Made by a program: the position numbers and the translations under genes
Notes under the pieces: model-generated
Seen by the model: the letters and a program-made list of their open reading frames with translations, nothing else
What the model was told of the DNA's origin: nothing
The model's database searches: none
Part shown: one piece after another, positions 31,091 to 38,236 of the stretch
Layout: each line of letters begins with the position of its first letter
Position numbering within the stretch: the first letter of the stretch is position 1
Source of the DNA: Actinospica durhamensis
GTDB lineage: Bacteria > Actinomycetota > Actinomycetes > Streptomycetales > Catenulisporaceae
Direction of reading: 5' to 3'
Length of the DNA: 43,140 nt
Assembly (NCBI RefSeq): GCF_018139695.1
Contig: NZ_JAGSOG010000041.1
Coordinates: 1 to 43,140 of the forward strand

Positions 31091-32052
31091 CCATCACCGC
31101 GGACGAGGCCACCGCCTCGCAGACCGGCGTCGCCCTCGACATCCGGAAGGTCACCGGACGCATCGGGGCGCGGGTGTCCGGCCTCGACCTCACCGAAGAG
31201 CTCGACCAGGCCACCGTGGCCGCGATCCGCGCGGCCCTGAACGCGCACAAGGCGCTGGTGTTCGACGCCGCCGGCCTCGACGACGAGGGCCAGCAGCGCT
31301 TCGCCCGCCACTTCGGCGAGCTGACCACCGCCCACCCCACCGTCCCCGCGCTCGACGGCTCCCCGAACGTGCTGCCGGTCGACAGCGAGGGCGGCGGCCG
31401 GGCCAACCACTGGCACACCGACGTCACCTTCGTGCTCAGCCCGCCGCAGGCCTCCACCCTGCGCAGCCTGGTCATCCCGCCCTACGGCGGCGAGACCCTG
31501 ATCGCCAACTCGGCCACCGCCTACACCGACCTGCCCGAGCCGCTGCGCGCCTTCGCCGACACGCTCTGGGCCGTGCACACCAACGTCTACGACTACGCCA
31601 CCCAGGGCCGCGCCCTGAGCGACACGCACGCCGAGCACCGCCGGATCTTCACCTCGATCAAGTACGAGACCGCACACCCGGTCGTGCGGGTGCACCCGCT
31701 GACCGGCGAGCGCGGCCTGTTCGTCGGCGGCTTCGCCCAGCGCATCGTGGGCCTGTCCGCGGGCGAGTCCCGCAAGATCCTGGACATCCTGCAGAGCTAC
31801 GTCACCCGCCCGGAGAACGTCCTGCGCTGGCGCTGGTCGGAGAACGAGCTCGTGCTCTTCGACAACCGGATCACCCAGCACTACGCCATCGACAACTACG
31901 ACGACCTGCCCCGCCGCCTGCACCGCGTCACCGTCGCCGGAGACATCCCGGTCGGCGTCGACGGCGGCCGCAGCCACTCCATCGAGGGCGACGCCTCGCA
32001 CTACACCACCGTCGCCGACATCCCGCAGGCCGCAGCGCTCGCGGCCGCCTGA
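31087..32052 (+). CDS. TauD/TfdA family Fe(II)/2-oxoglutarate dioxygenase
   Basis: 321 residues. Iron triad: HWHTDVTF (His110, Asp112) and TQHYA (His265); the 2-oxoglutarate Arg is in RRLHRVTVAGD (~280). The N-terminal VTGRIGARVSGLDLTEEL matches the family. TauD-type enzymes hydroxylate the carbon next to sulfur in taurine or alkyl sulfonates or sulfates, releasing sulfite or sulfate. It is the last gene of the plus-strand operon, followed by a strong bidirectional hairpin. The substrate (taurine, alkyl sulfonate or sulfate ester) is not resolved. Confidence 0.92.
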   Translation: MTITADEATASQTGVALDIRKVTGRIGARVSGLDLTEELDQATVAAIRAALNAHKALVFDAAGLDDEGQQRFARHFGELTTAHPTVPALDGSPNVLPVDSEGGGRANHWHTDVTFVLSPPQASTLRSLVIPPYGGETLIANSATAYTDLPEPLRAFADTLWAVHTNVYDYATQGRALSDTHAEHRRIFTSIKYETAHPVVRVHPLTGERGLFVGGFAQRIVGLSAGESRKILDILQSYVTRPENVLRWRWSENELVLFDNRITQHYAIDNYDDLPRRLHRVTVAGDIPVGVDGGRSHSIEGDASHYTTVADIPQAAALAAA

Positions 32053-32072
32053 CGGAGCGTCGGTCGCGTGAC

Positions 32073-32102
32073 GAGCCCGGCCGGAGGTCCCCGGCCGGGC
32101 TC
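32073..32102. terminator. Bidirectional terminator between tauD-type and protease genes
   Basis: A perfect 12-bp stem GAGCCCGGCCGG/CCGGCCGGGCTC with loop AGGTCC, filling most of the 51-bp gap between convergent stops. It ends two bases before the protease stop codon. Confidence 0.8.
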
Positions 32103-32103
32103 C

Positions 32104-32931
32104 TCACTTCGCCCGCACGGCCTGCTGGTAGAGCGACTCGACGGCCTCGTTGAAGCGCATCGAGTAGGAGATGTCCGCGGTGTTCCCACCGGCCTGGTAG
32201 CCGCCGATCACGCCGTCGACGGTGCCGAGCCCGGTCTGCGCGTCGACGTGCGTGAGGAACGGCGAGCCGCTGGTGCCGCTGGAGTAGCCGCGGCAGTCGA
32301 ACCGCAGCTGGGTGCGCGAGAACCGCGTCGTGCGGTTCGTGCACGTGATCGGGGCGTTGCTGCTCGACGGGTAGCCGACCACGGTGGTGAGCCGGCTGGC
32401 GGGCTGGTCCACGGCGAGTGTGTCCGCGCCCACCAAGTCCTGGATCGGCGTGCTCGAGCCGCTCTGATGGACTTCGAGGAACGCCACGTCGTAGTTCGGG
32501 CTGCGGCCCGAGGACCACTGTTTCGCCGCGTAGACCGCCGAGACGTTCCAGGACCCGTAGGGCGCGTCGCCGTCGTCGTACTGGGGGACGAAGACCAGCC
32601 CGGTCTCGGGCCCCGAGGCGTCGTAGACGCAGTGCGCGGCGGTGATCACGAGGTCGCCCTTGGGCGAGTCGACGACGCTGCCGGTGCACTGGTGCGAGGG
32701 CAGCGACCCGCTCGGGTTGCGGAAGACGGCGCCGACCTGCGGGTCGCCGGAGAACACCGTGCCCCGCGGCATGGCCGTGTGCGCGGCGCTCGCCGCGCCA
32801 CTCGCGCTCGTGCCCGTCCCGAGCGTGGCCAGCGCGGCGAACGCGGTGACGGCCGCGAGGCGCTGGGCGCGTGAGGTCCGGCGGGCGTGGTGCGGGCCCG
32901 AGCCGCGACGCAGGGGAGAGGGGATCGGCAT
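32104..32931 (-). CDS. Secreted trypsin-like serine protease (S1 family)
   Basis: 275 residues. Signal peptide at ~22-50 (AQRLAAVTAFAALATLGTGTS...A). The chymotrypsin-fold triad is complete: ITAAHC (His100), NYDVAF (Asp148) and GTSGSP (Ser221). Cys pairs around CTGSVV/AAHC and CTNR/FDCRG suggest disulfides. The oxyanion-loop GTSGSP in place of GDSGGP is typical of glutamyl-endopeptidase-like or V8-like bacterial members. ATG 32931 is the best start because the signal peptide follows it, though no strong ribosome-binding site is seen. Probably an extracellular protein-degrading enzyme. Confidence 0.88.
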   Translation of the reverse strand: MPIPSPLRRGSGPHHARRTSRAQRLAAVTAFAALATLGTGTSASGAASAAHTAMPRGTVFSGDPQVGAVFRNPSGSLPSHQCTGSVVDSPKGDLVITAAHCVYDASGPETGLVFVPQYDDGDAPYGSWNVSAVYAAKQWSSGRSPNYDVAFLEVHQSGSSTPIQDLVGADTLAVDQPASRLTTVVGYPSSSNAPITCTNRTTRFSRTQLRFDCRGYSSGTSGSPFLTHVDAQTGLGTVDGVIGGYQAGGNTADISYSMRFNEAVESLYQQAVRAK

Positions 32932-33181
32932 CTTCGCAACGTGTGGGGGAACGAGATGAGTGCCTTGAGGTGACGCGGAGTGAGGTGCAGCCGCCGCCGA
33001 GTCTACCCACGCCCGCGGCCGAATCCGGCGCGACGCGGCGGTGCGGGGTGTCGCCCGTCCTCCGAGCGCCGCCCACGCTCCAACGCGATCATCTGACCTT
33101 TGCGGACGCGTTCCAGCCGCCGCGCACCGGGGAAGGGGCCCGGAGGTTGCCACCCCCTTCCGCGCCCTGGAGGCCCACGGC

Positions 33182-34639
33182 ATGTCCGAGTCCGCGCCCG
33201 CCGTCGTCGCCCCCGCCCCCGGCCGGTGGCCGCTGCTCGGCCACTTCCTGCCGCTGCGCCGCGACCCGCTGCGGTTCATGGACACCCTGCGCGGCCACGG
33301 CGACCTGGTCGGGCTGCACGTCGGCCCGCTGCGGTTCGTCGTGGTCTGCGATCCCCGGCTCGCCCACGAGGTCCTCACCGACCTGCGCACCTATGATCGG
33401 ACCGGGCCGGTGTACGACCGGGTCCGCCGGGCCATGGGCGCCGGGGTGGCCACCTCCGCGTACCCGGAGCACCGCAGGCAGCGGCTGATGATGCAGCCCG
33501 CGTTCCACGCCCGCCACCTGCCGGGCTACGCCGAGGTGATGCGCGGTCAGACCGCCGCGCTGCTGGGCGGCTGGCGCCCGGGTGAGACCGTCGACTTCGC
33601 GAACGAGATGTTCCGGCTCACCACGTCCATCGCGCTGCGCGCGCTCTTCTCCGCGGGACTGGCGCCGGCGGAGTCGGAGAAGCTGCGCGAGGCCTTCGAG
33701 GTCTTCCTGCGCGGCTCCTACACCCAGATCGCGCTTCCGGCGTACGGCCGGCTCCCGCTGCCCGGCAACCTGCGCTACCGGGCCGCGCTGCGCCAGTGGC
33801 GCAAGCAGGTGCGCGATCTGATCACCCGCTACCGTGCGGCCGGGGACGAGCAGGACCTGATGGCCCGTCTGCTGGCCGCGCTGGGCGAGGAGGGCGAGGG
33901 CATGACCGACGCCGAGCTCTCCGACCAGGTCGCCGTGCTGCTGATCGCCGGAGGGGAGACCACCTCCGCCACGTTGACCTGGGCGATGTACCTGCTGTGC
34001 ACGCACCCCGAGGTGCTGCGCGCGGCGGGGGAGGAGGCCGCGCGGGTGCTCGGCGACGGCGTGGCGGAGTGGGGGCAGCTGCCGCAGCTGGAGCTGACCG
34101 GCCGGGTGGTCCAGGAGGCGCTGCGGATGTACCCGCCGAGCTGGCTGCTGGCGCGCACCGCGACCCGGGAGGCCCGGCTCGGCGGCCTCGTCATCCCGGT
34201 CGGGACGACGCTGCTGGTGAGCCAGTACCTGCTGCATCGGGACCCCGACGTCTTCCCCGAGCCGAACCGTTTCGACCCGGACCGCTGGCTCGCGCGCGGC
34301 GGGGCAGGCGCGCCGAACGCGACCGTGCGCCGGGCATACCTGCCCTTCGGCGGCGGCCCGACCAAGTGCCTCGGCGAGCAGTTCGCCTCGGCCGAGGCCG
34401 TGCTCGCACTCGCCTCGATCCTGGCCCGCTGGGCGCCCGAACTGCGCGACACCCGCTTCGCCGAGAAGCCCGACTGCCGGCTGGTTCTGCTGCCGCGTCA
34501 CCTGCCGGTGCGGCTCGTTCCGAGAAAGGGGCGGGCGCCCGATGCGCCCGCCCCTCGAATTCCCCTAGGAGATCAGCTCACTACCGCGGTGCCGCCTCGC
34601 TCAGACGAGCATGCTGCTCAGGAGGTCGTCGCCGAGTAG
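33182..34639 (+). CDS. Cytochrome P450
   Basis: 485 residues. I-helix oxygen-activation motif AGGETTS (~256-262), K-helix EALR (~311-314) with the PPSWLLAR region, FDPDRWL, and heme loop FGGGPTKCLG with the thiolate Cys at ~395. The type resembles CYP102/CYP110-like or terpene/fatty-acid-hydroxylating P450s with an N-terminal PGRWPLLGHFLPLRRDP. ATG 33182 has GGAGG eight bases upstream. The normal P450 end is near RLVPRKG; about 35 further low-complexity residues run through a 12-bp hairpin and overlap the convergent cellulase gene by 22 bp. Redox partner genes are not adjacent. Confidence 0.93.
   Translation: MSESAPAVVAPAPGRWPLLGHFLPLRRDPLRFMDTLRGHGDLVGLHVGPLRFVVVCDPRLAHEVLTDLRTYDRTGPVYDRVRRAMGAGVATSAYPEHRRQRLMMQPAFHARHLPGYAEVMRGQTAALLGGWRPGETVDFANEMFRLTTSIALRALFSAGLAPAESEKLREAFEVFLRGSYTQIALPAYGRLPLPGNLRYRAALRQWRKQVRDLITRYRAAGDEQDLMARLLAALGEEGEGMTDAELSDQVAVLLIAGGETTSATLTWAMYLLCTHPEVLRAAGEEAARVLGDGVAEWGQLPQLELTGRVVQEALRMYPPSWLLARTATREARLGGLVIPVGTTLLVSQYLLHRDPDVFPEPNRFDPDRWLARGGAGAPNATVRRAYLPFGGGPTKCLGEQFASAEAVLALASILARWAPELRDTRFAEKPDCRLVLLPRHLPVRLVPRKGRAPDAPAPRIPLGDQLTTAVPPRSDEHAAQEVVAE
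34527..34555. terminator. Strong hairpin inside the 3' end of the P450 frame
   Basis: A perfect 12-bp GC stem AGGGGCGGGCGC/GCGCCCGCCCCT with loop CCGAT. It looks like the intergenic terminator of the P450/cellulase convergent pair, yet it lies about 85 bp before the P450 stop codon. Confidence 0.75.
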
Positions 34640-35796
34640 TTGTTGATCGTGAAGTTCTCCTGCGTGTTCCCCGTGCCGCTGATCTCCCAGCCGTACTGGA
34701 TGGTCGAGAGCGTCGGGTTGGAGAAGTACCCGCCGGTGTTCTCCAGATACTTGAGCAGGTCGAGCAGGTTCACCGTACCCGAGGTCTCGTTGCTGCTGCG
34801 GACGAACGAGTAGGTGGGGTTGGAACCGTTGTTGCCCGCGTACAGCGTCCAGGTGTTCCCGTCGAGCGTGACGCTGCCGACGGACGAGCCGAGCGGACCG
34901 ACGTCGCCGCTCACGTCCGTCCACACCATGACCTCGATGCCGCTGCCGTTGAGCCAGATGTCGTAGGCCGACTCCCAGTTGCCGCTGCTGGGGTTGGTCT
35001 CGTTGAACGTGCTCGTGGCGGTCGAGAGCGAGTTGAGCGCGGTCCCGATGGTCTTGCTGATGTTCGCGTACGCCTTCACGCCGGAGGTGTTCGGCTGGGT
35101 GGAGAACACGCCCCAGTTCGTGGCCGAGTTCACCCACAGCGTCTGCGAGCCGTACCCGCTGCCCCACTCGTCGTTGTAGATCGTGTAGGCGCCGATGGCG
35201 TACTCGGCCCACTGACCCGAGTTCTCGTACAGGTAGCTCGAAGTCGAGGACGGCGTGGCCGAGGCCGAGGCCGACGCGGACGCCGAGGCCGAGGCGGACG
35301 CGGAGGCCGAAGTGCTGGGCGAGCTCGATGAGACCGCGCCGGTGCAGCTGACGCCGTTGAGGGTGAACGAGGTCGGACTGCCCGGGAAGGTGCTGCCGGT
35401 CCAGCTGCCGTTGAAGCCGATCGTGGTGCTGCCGTTCGCGGCCAGGCTCCCGTTGTACGAGGCGTTGGTCACGGTCACGGCCTGGCCGGACTGGCTGTAG
35501 GTGCCGTTCCAGCCGGAACTGACCGCCTCGGTGCCCGGCAGGGTGAAGCCGAGGCTCCAGCTCGTCACCGCCGAGCCCAGGTTGGTGATGACGATGCTCG
35601 CGCCGAAGCCGCCGGACCACTGGCTGGTCACCGAGTAGGCGACCTGGCAGCCGGTGGCGGCGTTGGCGGTCTGGGTCAGGGTCAGCGTGGCGACCCCGGT
35701 GGTGGTGAGCACGGCCGCGGTGGCAGCGGCGAGCCGCTTGCGCGCGGAAACGGTCGCGGCACCTCGTCGTGCGGTGCGGCCGTTGAGTTCTGACAT
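34618..35796 (-). CDS. Secreted cellulase: CBM2 + Ser/Ala linker + GH12 catalytic domain
   Basis: 392 residues. Signal peptide ends TQTANAA (~46). A CBM2 cellulose-binding module follows (CQVAYSVTSQWSGGFGASIVITN, WSLGFTLPG, a family Trp in SGWNGTYSQSG). An SA-repeat linker (~155-180) joins the GH12 domain (YTIYNDEWGSG, YDIWLN). GH12 catalytic Glu candidates are E288 in EVMVWTDV and E371 in YGWEISGTG. It should be an endo-beta-1,4-glucanase acting outside the cell. ATG 35796 has AAAGGA six bases upstream. Palindromic LacI-type sites lie upstream. Its 3' end overlaps the P450 reading frame. Confidence 0.93.
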   Translation of the reverse strand: MSELNGRTARRGAATVSARKRLAAATAAVLTTTGVATLTLTQTANAATGCQVAYSVTSQWSGGFGASIVITNLGSAVTSWSLGFTLPGTEAVSSGWNGTYSQSGQAVTVTNASYNGSLAANGSTTIGFNGSWTGSTFPGSPTSFTLNGVSCTGAVSSSSPSTSASASASASASASASASATPSSTSSYLYENSGQWAEYAIGAYTIYNDEWGSGYGSQTLWVNSATNWGVFSTQPNTSGVKAYANISKTIGTALNSLSTATSTFNETNPSSGNWESAYDIWLNGSGIEVMVWTDVSGDVGPLGSSVGSVTLDGNTWTLYAGNNGSNPTYSFVRSSNETSGTVNLLDLLKYLENTGGYFSNPTLSTIQYGWEISGTGNTQENFTINNYSATTS

Positions 35797-35821
35797 GGTG
35801 GGTCCTTTCCCGATGCAGGGC

Positions 35822-35837
35822 ATCGAAGCGCTTCGAT
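35822..35837. promoter_or_regulatory. LacI-type palindromic operator of cellulase gene (site 1)
   Basis: ATCGAAGCGCTTCGAT is a perfect 16-bp palindrome 26 bp upstream of the cellulase ATG. The AGCGCT centre is shared with CebR/CelR operators (TGGGAGCGCTCCCA) that repress cellulase genes until cellobiose is present; the flanks differ, so a paralogous repressor is likely. Confidence 0.7.
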
Positions 35838-35976
35838 TAGAAGTACCGGAGACATGCCAAGCTGTCTAGAGTAAAGACTCGTCTATAGGTGCGACTACGG
35901 GTATCTGACGGTAAGTCAGCAGCTCATGGCCTGGTCATCCGCTGTGTCAGGGGCGATTTGAGTGGCATGAAATGAA

Positions 35977-35990
35977 AACAAGCGCTTCGA
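35977..35990. promoter_or_regulatory. LacI-type operator of cellulase gene (site 2)
   Basis: AACAAGCGCTTCGA matches the first operator core TCGAAGCGCTTCGA at 11 of 14 positions, about 155 bp further upstream. A pair of sites allows looping by a tetrameric repressor. Confidence 0.45.
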
Positions 35991-36036
35991 CGATCCTTTC
36001 GACACCATTCGACAACTGTCACCGAGGTGATCCCAG

Positions 36037-36048
36037 CGAAATATTTCG
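36037..36048. promoter_or_regulatory. 12-bp palindrome in the cellulase/HEAT intergenic region
   Basis: CGAAATATTTCG, perfect. It lies in the 382-bp non-coding stretch 35797-36178, which otherwise holds only the two LacI-type sites and the -10 of the next gene. Role unknown. Confidence 0.3.
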
Positions 36049-36166
36049 GGCGGGTCGGGCGCTGGGGATCAGCCCCGCACGATCGGCTGTGCCACTCGGT
36101 GGGACACGACGAGGCCGCACGACAAGGATTTTCTGATGGGCCCGCCCTCTGAGCCGCAGCGCACGC

Positions 36167-36172
36167 TAGCGT
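36167..36172 (+). promoter_or_regulatory. -10 element, leaderless HEAT-protein mRNA
   Basis: TAGCGT ends six bases before ATG 36179; no Shine-Dalgarno sequence. Confidence 0.45.
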
Positions 36173-36178
36173 TCAGGT

Positions 36179-37081
36179 ATGTCGCCTCTCGACGCAGTTG
36201 AGCCTGAGACATCGGATCCTGATGAGCCGGCGTGGGTGGCGCGGTTGAGCGGGGCGGTCGACCACGACGACTATGCGTGGACTGAGCTGGGCTGTGTCCG
36301 GGGCGAGCCCCCGATGTTCACGACCGCACAGCGGGAGCGCATCGCCGCGCTCGACGCTGGAAACCTTGGCGAGGCCGTCCAGTTGTTGGGCGAGCTGCTG
36401 CATCATCATGTCTGGCAGGACCAGGGCGACAGAATCGATGTGGCCCGGATCCTCGGTGCGCTGAGCCCGGCCCACGTCGACGAGGCTGCCGCCGTCTTAC
36501 AGTCGGTGGCCGATGCCGACGAGTCCGGATACGCCCGGATCTGCGCGGCCCAGGCCCTGGCCGGGCTGGGAGCGCCCTTCGCCGTAAAGGCCGCGGGAGC
36601 GCTCCTGCCGATGATCACCGATCTCGCGGCCACGCCGCAGTTGCGTGAACATGCCGCCCGCGCTCTAGCCGAGTTCGGCCCCGACTACCTCGACCGGGCC
36701 GTGAGGGCATTGCGCGAGGTATTGGCCGCCACGCGACTGGATCCGTACCCGGGAATCCTTGCGGTCAAGGCTCTGGCCGCGCTGAACCGGGAGCACCACG
36801 CCGATGTCAGCGAGACGTTGGCGGCTGTGGCCGAATCGCCCGGCCCGCGCCCCTGGGAGCTCGTCGAGCCATTGTCGGAGTTGGGCAGGGCACTGCCTCA
36901 ATACGCCGTCCCCATCGGCAATGCGCAGCGAGCGCTGCTCGCACTCCCTGCTACCAGCCCGCTCCAGCGGTTGCAGACAGCCCGATACCACGGCATTGAC
37001 CTGGGCAGTCCATTCGACACCGAGGTCGACGAGATCCTTCGAACTGCGCTTCCGCTCCACAACACGCAACCGCCCCCGTGA
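36179..37081 (+). CDS. HEAT-repeat-like alpha-solenoid protein
   Basis: A 300-residue soluble protein made of Ala/Leu-rich helix pairs: RIDVARILGALSPAHVDEAAAVLQSVAD, ARICAAQALAGLGAPFAVKAAGALLPMI, QLREHAARALAEFGPDYLDRAVRALREVL, GILAVKALAALNREHHADVSETLAAVA. These look like four or more HEAT-type repeats after an N-terminal ~70 residues of other character. No catalytic motif. Third-position A/T is visibly more frequent than in neighbours, suggesting acquisition from a lower-GC source. Probably leaderless. A protein-scaffold role is the most that can be said. Confidence 0.7.
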   Translation: MSPLDAVEPETSDPDEPAWVARLSGAVDHDDYAWTELGCVRGEPPMFTTAQRERIAALDAGNLGEAVQLLGELLHHHVWQDQGDRIDVARILGALSPAHVDEAAAVLQSVADADESGYARICAAQALAGLGAPFAVKAAGALLPMITDLAATPQLREHAARALAEFGPDYLDRAVRALREVLAATRLDPYPGILAVKALAALNREHHADVSETLAAVAESPGPRPWELVEPLSELGRALPQYAVPIGNAQRALLALPATSPLQRLQTARYHGIDLGSPFDTEVDEILRTALPLHNTQPPP

Positions 37082-37083
37082 AA

Positions 37084-37099
37084 GATGCCGACCGGCATC
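37084..37099. terminator. Short hairpin after HEAT gene
   Basis: GATGCCG-AC-CGGCATC, a perfect inverted repeat starting two bases after the stop; about a 6-bp stem in RNA. Confidence 0.4.
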
Positions 37100-37155
37100 C
37101 ACACGGCGATCGAGGCGATCCTCGTTGGGGTCAGCTCACTGTCGGAGGCCGCGTC

Positions 37156-37161
37156 TAGGCT
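37156..37161 (+). promoter_or_regulatory. -10 element, leaderless mRNA of the toroid protein
   Basis: TAGGCT ends seven bases before ATG 37169; no ribosome-binding site in between. Confidence 0.5.
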
Positions 37162-37168
37162 GAATCGC

Positions 37169-38194
37169 ATGGACGTCATCGAATGGTTGATCGAAGGGGA
37201 CGCGGCGGTCCGCTGGCAGGCGCTGCGCGACCTGGCCGACGCGCCCGCGGACCAGGTCGCGGCCGAGCGTGGCCGCGTCGCGCACGAGGGCTGGGGCGCG
37301 CGGCTGCTGGAGTCGCAGCGCGAGGACGGGCACTGGGACGTGGAGCCCCCCGCGTTCGAGAGCGACGCCGCGGTGAAGTGGTGGGGCACGCTCCAGCCCG
37401 GCCAGCGCGGCACCCTCATGCCCACCGGGACCTCCACGACCTGGACTCTGGCGCTGCTCAAGGCCTTCGGCGCCGACCCCGCCGACGCGTCCGTGCGCCG
37501 CGCCGTGGACCGGGTGCGCGAGCACTGCCTGTGGGAGCACGACGCCCAGCCGTACTTCGAGGGTGAGGTCGAGCCCTGCATCAACGGCCGTACGGTTGCG
37601 TTGGGCGCGTACTTCGGCCAGGACGTCGAGCCGATCGTGGCCCGGCTGCTGACCGAGCAGATGCAGGACGGCGGTTGGAACTGCGAGCAGGAGAACGGCT
37701 CGACCCGCGGCTCCTTCCACACCACCGTCGACGTCCTCGAAGGGCTGCTGGAGTTCGAACGGGCCGCCGAGGCCGCGGGTCAGGACACGGCGATCCTCGC
37801 CCAGGCCGGGGCGGCGCGGCTGCGCGGCCAGGAGTACCTGCTCGAGCGGCGGCTGACGCGCAGTCTGAGCACCGGCGAGCCGATCGAGCACGACCGCAAG
37901 ACCGAGGCCAGGTCCCGCTGGTCCGAGTTCTCCTTCCCGACCTTCTGGCACTACGACGTCCTGCGCGGCCTCGACCACCTCCGTGCCGCCGGCGCCGCCC
38001 CCGACGAACGCGCCGCCGACGCGGTTGCGCTGGTCGCGTCCAAGCGCGGTGCGGCTGGCCGCTGGCCGGCCGAGAACCCGCACCCGGCCCGCTCCCACTT
38101 CCCCCTCGACGACGGCGAAGGCGCGCCCAGCCGCTGGAACACGCTGCGGGCGCTGCGCGTGCTGCGCTGGTACGAAGGCGCTGCTCGCGCCTGA
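37169..38194 (+). CDS. Squalene-cyclase/prenyltransferase-like alpha-toroid protein
   Basis: 341 residues. Repeats resemble the QW-type helical repeats of terpene cyclases and prenyltransferases: LLESQREDGHWDVEP, LLTEQMQDGGWNCEQENG and a C-terminal variant VASKRGAAGRWPAENP. No DXDD or DDXXD catalytic motif is seen, and the length is half that of squalene-hopene cyclase, so it is probably not a triterpene cyclase. FWHYDVLRGLDHLR is a recurring signature in this uncharacterised actinobacterial group. The start follows a leaderless-type -10. Function unknown. Confidence 0.75.
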   Translation: MDVIEWLIEGDAAVRWQALRDLADAPADQVAAERGRVAHEGWGARLLESQREDGHWDVEPPAFESDAAVKWWGTLQPGQRGTLMPTGTSTTWTLALLKAFGADPADASVRRAVDRVREHCLWEHDAQPYFEGEVEPCINGRTVALGAYFGQDVEPIVARLLTEQMQDGGWNCEQENGSTRGSFHTTVDVLEGLLEFERAAEAAGQDTAILAQAGAARLRGQEYLLERRLTRSLSTGEPIEHDRKTEARSRWSEFSFPTFWHYDVLRGLDHLRAAGAAPDERAADAVALVASKRGAAGRWPAENPHPARSHFPLDDGEGAPSRWNTLRALRVLRWYEGAARA

Positions 38195-38224
38195 AAGTCA
38201 GTGGCTTGGCGCTGCGCGGTCCGC

Positions 38225-38230
38225 CATGAT
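38225..38230 (+). promoter_or_regulatory. -10 element, leaderless mRNA of the large solenoid gene
   Basis: CATGAT (TATGAT-like) ends six bases before ATG 38237; no ribosome-binding site visible. Confidence 0.45.
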
Positions 38231-38236
38231 GGGCCG

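Noticed and set aside
32104-33390. 428-residue version of the serine protease starting at 33390
   Set aside because: The extra N-terminus would precede the signal peptide and overlaps the divergent P450 gene; ATG 32931 directly before the signal peptide is far more likely.
37169-38194. Squalene-hopene cyclase
   Set aside because: Half the required length and no DXDD motif; no hopanoid genes nearby.
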